From NCBI RefSeq assembly GCF_003286085.1, contig NW_020825390.1, forward strand, positions 1 through 64,000: a DNA stretch of 64,000 nucleotides, in the 5' to 3' direction. Each line of letters starts with the position of its first letter. Positions within the stretch are counted from its first letter, which is position 1. Positions 11,744-20,816 of the stretch are shown piece by piece. A program made the position numbers and the translations under genes. The notes below the pieces were generated by a model. That model made no database searches. It was given only the letters and a program-made list of their open reading frames with translations, and was not told the origin of the DNA. The DNA is from Drosophila persimilis. Its lineage: Eukaryota > Arthropoda > Insecta > Diptera > Drosophilidae.

Positions 11744-13350
11744 AATCCAGCCGAGAAGCGTTTTCTGCAGAGTTGGATAGTCAGGACCTTGGCGAAATGG
11801 CGATACCCCGAAATGGACCTTAGAATCCAGAAATCAACCGAAAACTCACTACCAGTAATTCGCGACTTCACCACCGTGTGTATCTTTTTCTTGACTTGTG
11901 AATTGGATTCACCAATACCAAGCAAGTTGATACACGACTCCTCCCTACGGATCTGTAAGCGCTGTGCTAAGTCCTCAGTTATAAAATTGGTTTGAGACCC
12001 CGAGTCAAGCAGAGCTCGGGCCAAAACATGTTCACCATTATTTGTTCGGACGCTTACGATCGACGTAGCCAGAATAACTCTATCCATAGCTGTCGCATGG
12101 AGAGCATGCGAAGTGGAAGGTTGATTCTGATTGGGAGGAGGAGAAGAATTCTCTGGGGGTGATGGTAACGCTAGACTTTTATTCGCCACTGTGTACCTAT
12201 GCAATAAGGTATGGTGTGAGCAGCCACACACTCGACACTTCTTAGCTTTGCATCGTACTACAGAGTGGCCTGGCTGCAGACAATTGATGCACAAGGATGC
12301 AGTTTTTGCGAATTCGAACCTTTGCATTACTGCTAGCCGACCAAATGGACTGCACTCTGTCAACAAATGGACTTTCGCATTGCAGTAGCTGCATTGTTGA
12401 TTTTTAGTATTCGCGGTGGAACACGCGAATGAGCTCCGATTATGCTGCTTGCTTGGCACAGCTTTCTGCTCCTGCTTTGGTTTGTCCGAATTTTCGGCCG
12501 AAAGATGCTGATGTCTGCGATTAAGCAACCTTTCACAGTCCGTCCAAAGTGGCAGTTTGTCATAATCGAGCTGTTCTTCCCATTTCTCTTTGGTCACCGG
12601 ATCGACTCTGCTCAAGACGAGATGAATAATCATCGCATTCGAGATCTTTTTATCATCGCCTATCGACAACAACGAACCATATATGGATGAGGCGGTATCG
12701 ATAAGGTTCCTTAAGGACGATGCTGATTGCTGGGTCATTTTGGGAAGATTAAATAGAGCATCAATGTGATTTTTAAAGATCAGACAATCATTATCGTAGA
12801 CCCGTTTTAAGCTAGCCATTGCTTTCTCGTAGTTGGTCTCGGTTACTTGGAAAGCCCTAACTGTTCCCAACGCTTCACCGGAGAGACACGAAAGCAAATG
12901 GTTGAACTTTTCGATAATTGGAATGCTTTGGTCATTATGAACTAGAGTCTCAAATAAACCTATGAAGTTTTTAAAGTCCGAATAGTTGCCGCTGAACTGC
13001 GGCAGAGCTAACTTCGGAAGGCGAGCACGAGTTGGGCCACCATAAGCTGGTACTGCCTGTATTGTCTCATCAGCTGTCTTTAATGCGCAAATTGCCTTTG
13101 TGACAATTGAGAGTTCTTCCAACTCGACTCCAAATTCATCGTCAATGTCTATATCTTCAATCTTCTCTTGAAGTTCGCGTGCCGTGTCAATGCTACGCAT
13201 CAGCGTTTCGAGTCTGCACTCGAGCTCCGTCAATACCAGCGGAATATCCCCCGCTTCTAAACGGTCCGCTAATAAACGAATGCCTTTGACACGGCAACTG
13301 CGCTTTTTCTTCAGCTCTTCAAGGACGATATTGTTGGCTTTTGAGGTCAT
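11716..13350 (-). CDS. Nested BEL gag and N-terminal protease
   Basis: I choose ATG 13350; the open frame extends 7 codons upstream to a TTG. About 544 residues: a basic N-terminus and coiled-coil-like segment, the DUF1759-type capsid region (LPQFSGNYSDFKNFIGLFE near 140), three zinc knuckles (CSYCNAKVHLLTEC, CINCLQPGHSVVRC, CRVCGCSHHTLLH) and an aspartic protease start with the DSGSQTNF motif. The ORF then runs past FWILRSISGY into an unrelated tail (RHFAKVL...). The pol frame begins here, so coding sequence has been deleted and the frame changed. Gag may still form particles; the protease is truncated. Confidence 0.85.
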   Translation of the reverse strand: MTSKANNIVLEELKKKRSCRVKGIRLLADRLEAGDIPLVLTELECRLETLMRSIDTARELQEKIEDIDIDDEFGVELEELSIVTKAICALKTADETIQAVPAYGGPTRARLPKLALPQFSGNYSDFKNFIGLFETLVHNDQSIPIIEKFNHLLSCLSGEALGTVRAFQVTETNYEKAMASLKRVYDNDCLIFKNHIDALFNLPKMTQQSASSLRNLIDTASSIYGSLLSIGDDKKISNAMIIHLVLSRVDPVTKEKWEEQLDYDKLPLWTDCERLLNRRHQHLSAENSDKPKQEQKAVPSKQHNRSSFACSTANTKNQQCSYCNAKVHLLTECSPFGRLAVMQRFEFAKTASLCINCLQPGHSVVRCKAKKCRVCGCSHHTLLHRYTVANKSLALPSPPENSSPPPNQNQPSTSHALHATAMDRVILATSIVSVRTNNGEHVLARALLDSGSQTNFITEDLAQRLQIRREESCINLLGIGESNSQVKKKIHTVVKSRITGSEFSVDFWILRSISGYRHFAKVLTIQLCRKRFSAGLCRADTLQR

Positions 13351-14451
13351 ATTGATTCTCAATGCAAGCAACTGAAGGCGAAAGATCGTTTCTAATAATC
13401 GTATTTAATGCCGAGGCACTCAATGAAATAATGGGTAATTGTACCCAAACGAGGTGAAAAACCAATATACCCGAAAAATTTAGGGTAGAGCGTCGCTTGG
13501 CTGGCGCGTACACGAAAACCACACAAGAATACCAACGAACTGTACTGGTGACAAGCGAAAACGAAAAATTTCACCGCTGCAGTTCAGAAGAATTAATGTT
13601 GTGTATGCGTATGCACCGACAACGATCGACGCTAAATTGATTTACGAGGCACGACTTTGTCTTAATTGATAGTTGGATCCTACTGACACCAAACGAATAT
13701 ACCCGACGAAAACAGGGTAGCGCGTCACTTGGTGTTTGGTTTGGATCAAGCGCGCCAAACAAAAGAACAACAATAAGCAACGGTGAAGAGCGAAAGCGAG
13801 ACGAAAAAATTCACCGCTGCAGCTGCGTATTGGTATGCGTGCTTGGCCAACGACCCAACTATACATATATTTGACACAACGAAAACGAGAAAGGGGAAAG
13901 GGGCGACAGCGATTGCAGTAAAAATGAGTTATGTATATGTGTAGTTATTGCGTCCAAGAGGGTTAGATGTACATATGTATGTATATATGTATTAATATAT
14001 ATGCTCAACTCTAACTACAGCATGCAATCTAGCTCTACTATGTCATACGTATGTGCCAAGAATTGAAAGCGAGGTGCAATTGTTTCAGCACAAGACAATA
14101 ATTCGAGTTTTTTAATCTTTCGTCTTCACTCGAGCTTTAAATTTTTTGCACAAATACCTCTTGGGAAGATAGGAAATTCCAGGTGCTGTACTCTCCTCTT
14201 GTATATGTAGCTGCAGACAGGGTATTGCACGACCGACGCGGTGATTTTTAGTTTGGTTTGTTTAATTATTGCACACACGTCGCGGTCACTTTGGCAATTT
14301 AGCTGCAGCACATATGCATGTACATGTATGTATGTATGTACAATAGATTTTGGCTATTTATGTATGTATCTTCACTGTGTCACTGTCACTTTTTGCCTTT
14401 CCACTTGAATTAATATATACGTTTAAATTGCGAGTCCACCCGGGGGCGCCA
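13351..14451 (-). other. 5' leader of nested BEL element with primer-binding site and internal repeat
   Basis: This is a non-coding leader of about 1.1 kb. The primer-binding site is at its outer end (minus-strand TGGCGCCCCCGGGTGGACTC, ending at 14451); I cannot name the primer tRNA. Two diverged direct repeats about 240 bp apart (about 13460-13582 and 13700-13822) share ATATACCCGA, AGGGTAG, GCGTC and a common end CACCGCTGCAG. Short TATG/TACATA microsatellite runs follow. The repeats could be promoter or packaging modules; that is a guess. Confidence 0.7.
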
Positions 14452-14758
14452 TGAAATTTTAGAATAGTTTTTCTAAATACAAAACCGAAAGTTCTTGGGT
14501 GACTGCAATTTTTTATTTAATACGACGAAAGAAAAGGGGTGCGTGCGTTCGATTTCAAGGGTTTTTCTCGACTTCTTTTCAATATATTCAAACAATTTCT
14601 TCTAAGCCTACCTTACCTACGGTGGCAAAGCGGGGCGAATTCGCCAAGAGCGAGAGAACGAGCTTTTATTGCGCTCCCGCTTTGCCCTAGCCTAACTTAC
14701 ACTAGACTTCATGAAATTATATCCTAATAACAATTATAAATATTCAAATGACGCTACA
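14452..14758 (-). repeat. 5' LTR of nested BEL element
   Basis: It matches the 8027-8333 copy throughout by eye. On the minus strand it runs from TGTAGCGTCATTTG to CTAAAATTTCA and is followed at once by the primer-binding site. It should carry the element promoter. Confidence 0.95.
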
Positions 14759-14763
14759 CACTG

Positions 14764-15658
14764 ATTTTACCCCAGCTTCCCAAATACCTCCGAAGTGAGG
14801 TCCTGCCGGGGGAATAAAATGCCACTAGATCTGTTCTCTTTCTAATATTGGAACCACTTTTATGTTGTCTTTGAGGGCTTTTCGGTATTCCTCGTCTAAT
14901 TTGCGCGAAGCTCCCACAAAGTTGGTTCCATTATCGGAAAAAATTTTTGCACATTTTCCTCTTCTTGAAAAAAACCTTCTAAGTGCAGCTAGAAATGCAT
15001 CTGAAGTAAGATCGCTGACTACTTCCAAATGAATAGCTTTTGTCGCCATGCATACGAATACGGCAATATATCCCTTATAGGATTTCTGCCCCCGGTTTTT
15101 AGAGCATCGAATATGGTAAGGCCCGGCGGCACCTGTATTTGTAAACGGGTGCGACATTGTAGCTCTGTGTTTCGGCAGATTTCCCATAATTTGTTCTGCA
15201 GTATTCTGTCGATACCTAGCACAGGTGACACACTCTTTAAGTTTTTTCTTTAAGCAATTTCTTAGCCCAAATATCCAAAACTTTCGCTGGATATAGTTTC
15301 GCATCAGATTAATTCCACCGTGCAATGTTTCTTTATGTGCATTCTTGATAATTAAAGACGTCAAGTGACACTTATCTAAAATCAAGGGATGTTTAACCTC
15401 AAATTCCGCGTTGGAGTTTTGCAATCTACCTCCAACTCGTAACAATCCCTCTTTATCTAAGAACGGATTTAAGCTTAATAGTTTATTTTTTGTTTCTATT
15501 TCCTTTTTATTAATTAGGCTAGCTATTTCGGAACCGAAATGGATAGCTTGTAGTTGTTTTACTATTAATACTTTGGCACTCTTAATCTCCTTCACTGTCA
15601 AAAATTAAGGAAATTCTTTCTTTTTGGTTTTGATTTGAATAAACCCTAATACATATGC
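14764..15658 (-). pseudogene. Integrase N-terminal and core part of the roo-like element
   Basis: The minus-strand frame (15601 to 14825 and on to 14764) reads LLSLNPFLDKEGLLRVGGRL, the HHCC zinc region (HKETLHGG, CVTCARYR) and the catalytic core with SDNGTNFVGAS and GGIWEAGVKS. It is then cut by the nested BEL insertion. A 1-base slip in a T run near 15596 separates it from the upstream linker. Most of the catalytic landmarks of a BEL integrase are present but the gene is in pieces. Confidence 0.85.
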
Positions 15659-16029
15659 TGTGGAGATAATGATTTTTATCCCCAATCGGCCGACTAATTA
15701 TTCCAATTAAATAAAACTCGGCGCAGAAATAAAATTGCGATATGTTCTTTAATGCGTGACATCCAAATTGCAAGTGTGGCTTGCCTGCCCTTTACATTGC
15801 CGCTCAGATCGCTAAGCGCAGCTTCGCTCAGCCGACGTCGGTAGGCAGACGCAAAGCGGAGATAGCGAAGAGCGAGCTGGCAGAGAGCGCTTAGCAGGGC
15901 AAGCACGTGCAAAGCTTTAACAAACAAATGAGTGACATAGACATAAGTAACAAACAAAATAAGCGGCTGAGGGCCAAGAATTAGGTGCTATTTGGTAAGC
16001 AGCTAATCGGCTGGGTTCTGCTCCGAACA
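15659..16029. repeat. Solo LTR inside the roo-like element, TSD TATGC
   Basis: This 371-bp block starts TGTGGAGATAATG and ends GCTCCGAACA (TG...CA) and is flanked by TATGC (15654-15658 and 16030-16034). Removing it rejoins the BEL linker reading frame through RVIAYV and LGFIQ, which proves the insertion. It has no ORF and no second LTR, so it is a solo LTR left by LTR-LTR recombination. The ends are TGT...ACA on both strands, so orientation is uncertain. An alternative with an 8-bp duplication (ACATATGC) and a 368-bp insert cannot be excluded, but it lacks clear inverted termini. Confidence 0.75.
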
Positions 16030-18458
16030 TATGCAATGACTCTTTCTAGTTTATGCACACACGAATATTTTTGTAATAATTCACAAAAAATGTTATTTTT
16101 TGCTATTACTATTGTTGTGCTCACAACTAATTTTTCTTAAATTTCCTCTTTTGGCCAATGTTCCTTAGATTTCGCCAACCATTGAGGCCCTTTCCACCAA
16201 ATCTTAAAATCTTTTAGCTTATCTGCACTAATGCCCCTTGATGCTACATCTGTTGGATTGTCTTCAGTTCTAACGTGTCCCCATTTAATTTCCTTAATCT
16301 TTCTTACTTCGTCAGTTCGATGCCTGATAAACTTGTCTTTATTGTCTCCATTCTTTATCCAGGCTAGAGTAATAGTAGAATAACACTCTACATTACTTCC
16401 AACCGCTACTTTCACCCGTTGAATTAATTTTGCCAGAAGATGTGCTGCACAAAGTTTTAATTTTGGAATAGTTTTCCGATTCTTCTTTGGATTAACTTTG
16501 CTTTTGCTGGCTATTATAATTGTAGAACTATCTACCTTGGCATTCACTACGGCAGCATAAGCCTTTTCGGATGCATCGGCAAACCCATGAATTTGCATCG
16601 ACTTATTGTGCTGAGAATTTAGCCATCTCGCTATCCGAATGCTCTCTAACTCTGTTAAACTATTTTTAAACGAATTCCATTCCCGAGTATCCTGTTCTGA
16701 TAATTCTTCATCCCAATTTTTGTCTGCTAGCCAAAGTTTTTGAATAAACAATTTTCCGACAAGTGTCACTGGAGACAACCAGCCTAAGGGGTCATATATC
16801 TTGGCTAAGGTAGATAATACTATTCTTTTGTTATTTCTCTTAATTGGTTCATAGTGGAAATTGAACCTAAACTCGTCTTTAACCGGTTCCCATTGTAGTC
16901 CTAATGTTTTGACGGATTCATTCTCCTCAATGGTTAATACTTTATTTTCTCGGTCATCTCTAATGCCTTCTATAATTTCTGGGATATTTGTTATCCACTT
17001 TCTTAAGTTAAACCCAACCTTATTAAACTCCCGGGTAACTTCCTTTACATGGTTTTTAGCATCCAGTATCGTGTCGGCACCTGTCTACAGGTCGTCCATA
17101 TAAAAATCATTCTTTATGATTTCCCTAATTGCTTGATTTTTGCAATTATCTGCTATTGCAACAAGCACCCTGGTTGCTAAATAGGGTGCTGAAGCTGTAC
17201 CGTACGTAACAGTTGTAAGTTTATAATCTTTTAACTTTTCGTTTGGATTATCTCTCCAAATTATATGCAAATATTGTTGATCGTCTTTATCAACATTAAT
17301 TTGCCGGTACATTTTTTCAATGTCCGCCGATATTACAAATGGCCATTTACGCCATTTCACCATAATATCGAATATATCTTTTTGGACCCTTGGACCCCAC
17401 ATGATATCATTTAAACTTTTATTGTTTGTGGTTTTTGCTGAAGCATCGAAAACCACTCTCAGCTTTGTCGTTAGACTGGAATCTCTTATGACTCCTTGAT
17501 GGGGTAAATAATATTTCCCATCTTCTTTGGACTCTACCATACATATGTCCTAAGTTTTTATATTCATGCATGAACTTTACATAATTTTCTTTTAATGTTT
17601 TATTATTGCTGAGCTTTCTTTCTAAACTATAAAATCGCGCTATAGCTTGGGGTTTTGAATATCCTAGATCCTTTTCTTTTTTAAATGGTATTTTAACCAC
17701 ATACCTACTATTCTCATCTCTTCTTGTTGTTTCCAAGAAATGCTCCTCGCACACATTTTCTTCTACGTCATTCTTTTCAGTTTCCAATTCCCAGAACCGC
17801 TCTAAGTCCCCAACTTCAATTGTTGTCGCCACAATAAATTTATCACCTTTTGATTTGGTGCAACCGGATATAATCCATCCGAGTTCTGTATTTTGTCCAA
17901 GTAGTCCGTCTATTTTTACAACTCCGTCTTTTAAAATATGGGTATACAAATCTATCCCAATTATTACATCTACCCTACTTGGTTTGTTAAAGTTAGGGTC
18001 TGCCAACACATAATCTTGCCATTTAGTTTTATCAATATTGAAAGACTGTAATGGTAAAGCTTTCATCAGTTTCGGAAGAATAATTGCTTCAATATTTAGA
18101 GGACCTTTATTATAATCACGAGTTTTTATCGATAAAGTAACTTTGTCCTTTGAAGTGCAAGAGTCTGTAGATGACAATCCACTTACCTCGGTGTTCGCTC
18201 TTTTTCGTACTAAGTTTAATATTTGCGCAGCTTCTTCTGAAATTATGGTACATTGCGACCCACAATCAATGAGAGCTCTAAGGTTTTGATAGCCACCATT
18301 CCTTGCCCTTACTTTTACAAGTGCTGTGGCTAAGAACGCTTGTTCTTTTGACAAGCAAGTGTTAACATTTTCCCTCTTTTCGTAGGGAATATGGAGCATC
18401 GTATGATGAGGTTTTTTACAAATCCCACATAAAATTTCAGAAAAGCATTTCTTATACA
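16030..18458 (-). pseudogene. Protease, RT and RNase H of the roo-like element, truncated at the CCHC knuckle
   Basis: The frame at 17419-18459 starts mid-knuckle (CGICKKPHHTMLH), then a protease (LIDCGSQCTII near 18260) and the linker to RT. A 1-base slip near 17540 shifts into 17085-17540 with VVFDASAKT, IEKMYRQI and the YMDDL box, which is followed directly by a TAG (17085-17087). The frame is then open from 17084 to 16137 through KIYDPLGWLSPVT, RNase H motifs (LKLCAAHLLAKL) and WWKGPQWLAKSKEHWPK. The rest of gag is cut away at the errantivirus boundary. Confidence 0.85.
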
Positions 18459-18989
18459 AGTTAACGTACCCAATTCTATTGAGCTCTTATACGAGTTGTA
18501 AACAATCTTTGGCTTTCCAAAACGAAAACAATTTCAATCTTGGGCCTCCGCCTAATTGATTTCTAAGATGTACAATCTCAAGGGCTCCCGCCGCAATCCC
18601 AATCTTTGACACTTGCCTAAATGGAAAACCAATGTTTGCCCACACCCGGCTTCTCATAAACAATCTCACTCCCGGCTTTCTGCAGATCCTGCACTTTAGG
18701 CATTTTACAGTTCTCTCTTTGGATGACGAAATCCAATACTCGGGATGGCGAAATCAATTGAAATGTTTATAGAAAAACTATTCCCGAAAGGGATCAACGA
18801 TGCAAAGATCAGAAAGTTCAAGCCAGTCTTGATCCAGAAGCGACACCGCAAAGTCGAGCTAAAAACTAAGATCGCGCAAACCCTTTGTCCGGAATCCTTT
18901 GTGACCCTCTACTTAAATCTATATCTGTGAAGTTAGAAGTAAAATAAAAACTTTTTAAAAACACAATCCGCTACCGCAGTTATTTAATT
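18459..18989 (+). repeat. 5' LTR of errantivirus copy B
   Basis: It runs from AGTTAAC to TTTAATT (531 bp). The short minus-strand frames here are shadows repeated in every LTR copy. By eye it differs at about 20 positions from the 3' LTR at 25753-26284. Confidence 0.9.
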
Positions 18990-19535
18990 GGCGCCCAACG
19001 TGGGGCGACGTTGTATAAAAAGCACCGAATAATAAAAGTGTTGCGTCGTGCCGAAACCCGAAGGACAATTAATTAATGGAATAAATCCTTCAATTATAAA
19101 AACGTGGAGTGACTGTGAGGTATTAGATAAGAAAAAGTGAGATAAAAAGGAAATAAACCGGAGCTTAGGGTGTGCAAAAATAAATACAATTAAAGCTAAT
19201 CAAGACAATTCAAAAATATAAAAAAACCAAAAAAACCAAAGTTTTTAAACAAAACCAACCAAAACAAAAACACAAAGAAAGTGAAACTATCAGCTAAACC
19301 AAAGAAGAAAGACCCCTAGAAGACCCAGTTAAGCAACAAAGAAATTTAAGAAGGAAGACCCGTTCGAAGACCTGTCAGCCAAATCAAGAAGGAAGACCCG
19401 TTCGAAGATCTGTCAACCAAACTAAGTAGGACGACCCCTACCGGATAGTTCGTGAGCAAAAGTTGTAGTAATAAATATATATGTTCAATTAGGTTATATT
19501 AGATTATAAAAACAAACATATAAGAAAAATTTAAG
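18989..19535 (+). other. Errantivirus leader with primer-binding site
   Basis: The LTR edge is followed by TGGCGCCCAACGTGGGGC (18989-19006), the complement of a tRNA-Lys 3' end as used by gypsy. The A-rich leader holds imperfect repeats of a unit containing GGAAGACCCGTTCGAAGA (19350-19420). No start codon competes strongly before gag. Confidence 0.8.
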
Positions 19536-20816
19536 GTGGATCAACTAACTTTAGATTTTGAAAAACTAAAAATGATTAACTCACAAACAAGGACCGATCT
19601 CACTGCAGATCTGGTCAAACAATTGATAGCACTTCAAATTTCACAAGTACAGGAGCAAATTGTAAATTTAAAACAACAAATAGAAACTAAATCCGATCAG
19701 GTATCAGATTATCAGGCAGAAACAATAGACGAGACAATAAAAGATGACACCACATTAAAGGTAATAGAATCCCTACCAATTTTCAATGGTGGATTAAACC
19801 AATACGTAGGATGGAGGGAAGCTGCAGAAACTGCAGTGAAGTTATATAAGAAAGGAAGTAAGCAATATTATATTGCCTTAACAATTTTGAGAAACAAAAT
19901 AACAGGACCAGCCCATGACGCACTGACCAACCACGGGACAGTTTTAAATTTTGATGCCATACTTTCACGACTTGACTTTGTTTACAGTGACAAGAGACCA
20001 ATTTACATAATAGAACAGGAGTTAAGCGTTCTCCGACAAGGGAACCTTTCAATAATAGATTTCTATAACGAGGTTAACAAGAAAATTACCTTGTTAATAA
20101 ATAAGACAATAATGACTCACGGAAAGGACAGTGAAATCACGAAAGAATCAAATAAGAAAATTAGAGACAATGCCTTACGCATTTTTGTCACTGGCCTAAA
20201 CGGCGGCATTGCAGAAATCCTATTTTCATTGAATCCCCCAGATTTACCGAATGCCTTGGCAAAGGTACAGGAATTGCAATCAAATAACATTCGGGCCCAA
20301 TTTGCCTACCAATTCAGTGGCCCCAGAAATTCAGGGAATAATAATTACAATACCTTAAGATTCAACCAACGACAACCAAGGACTAATAGTTCACCATTCG
20401 ACCAAAAAAGGGATTTTCAGAGGAATAACATGTCATGGGGACAACCCTATTTCTTGGGTAGTAGACAACAAAATCAGGCCCCAGAACCAATGGATGTAGA
20501 CGAATCGATAAAAATCCAGAACCGACAGAACAGCAATCAATTCAGTGGAAATAACTATAATAATAATAATAGAAATTATCGGGAGAATACCAATGGTTAT
20601 TATAGGAGAAATAATAACAATTATAACCAGGCTCAGCATTTTAGGGCAAACGTAGTACCGAATAATCAGTCTAACGCAAATCTAGCGCAGAAACGAAAAC
20701 CAAATGAAACGTCGGAACAACCGGCTAATAAAGCAATGCGAATAAATAACATTGAGGAGGATCATTTTTTAGATCAGACCCGAAGTAGGTCTGCCCTACT
20801 TAAAACGAGTAGATAA
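19536..20816 (+). CDS. Errantivirus gag
   Basis: The open frame has 426 codons and begins with GTG at 19536; the first ATG is at 19572. The original start may have mutated, or translation starts 12 codons in. The central part carries the gypsy-type capsid region (PIFNGGLNQYVGWREAAET near 75-95). The tail is Asn/Arg-rich (about 270-400) with no CCHC knuckle, as usual for errantivirus gag. It ends just before the pol frame, which lies in the -1 phase. Gag forms the particle core and binds RNA. It is the only undamaged coding region of this copy, apart from the start. Confidence 0.8.
   Translation: MDQLTLDFEKLKMINSQTRTDLTADLVKQLIALQISQVQEQIVNLKQQIETKSDQVSDYQAETIDETIKDDTTLKVIESLPIFNGGLNQYVGWREAAETAVKLYKKGSKQYYIALTILRNKITGPAHDALTNHGTVLNFDAILSRLDFVYSDKRPIYIIEQELSVLRQGNLSIIDFYNEVNKKITLLINKTIMTHGKDSEITKESNKKIRDNALRIFVTGLNGGIAEILFSLNPPDLPNALAKVQELQSNNIRAQFAYQFSGPRNSGNNNYNTLRFNQRQPRTNSSPFDQKRDFQRNNMSWGQPYFLGSRQQNQAPEPMDVDESIKIQNRQNSNQFSGNNYNNNNRNYRENTNGYYRRNNNNYNQAQHFRANVVPNNQSNANLAQKRKPNETSEQPANKAMRINNIEEDHFLDQTRSRSALLKTSR

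Larger units (their letters stand above)
8027..14758 (-). mobile_element. Young nested BEL/Pao LTR retrotransposon
   Basis: This 6732-bp element has 307-bp LTRs in which I see no difference (8027-8333 and 14452-14758). They start TG and end CA, and are flanked by the 5-bp duplication CACTG (8022-8026 and 14759-14763). Just inside the minus-strand 5' LTR is a primer site starting TGGCGCCCCCGGG (14451 downwards). It encodes gag-protease and RT-RNase H-integrase. Matching LTRs imply a very recent insertion into the integrase gene of the older roo-like copy. A deletion inside the protease/linker region puts pol out of frame with gag, so this copy looks non-autonomous. Confidence 0.95.
6344..18458 (-). 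mobile_element. Old BEL/Pao (roo-like) element, interrupted twice and truncated at its 5' end
   Basis: On the minus strand the order is partial CCHC knuckle, protease, RT, RNase H, integrase, DUF5641-type C-terminus, env-like tail and a probable 3' LTR. It is split by a BEL element at 8027-14758 and a solo LTR at 15659-16029; deleting each with its target duplication restores collinear coding sequence. Its 5' end (5' LTR and most of gag) is missing because errantivirus copy B starts at 18459. A TAG just after the RT YMDDL box (17085-17087) and several 1-base indels make it a fossil. The env-like tail suggests roo rather than classic BEL; this is an inference. Confidence 0.85.

Noticed and set aside
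18989..19006. tRNA-like 18-mer
   Set aside because: It is a primer-binding site complementary to a tRNA-Lys 3' end, not a tRNA gene. The same reasoning applies to the PBS at 31673 and 14451.
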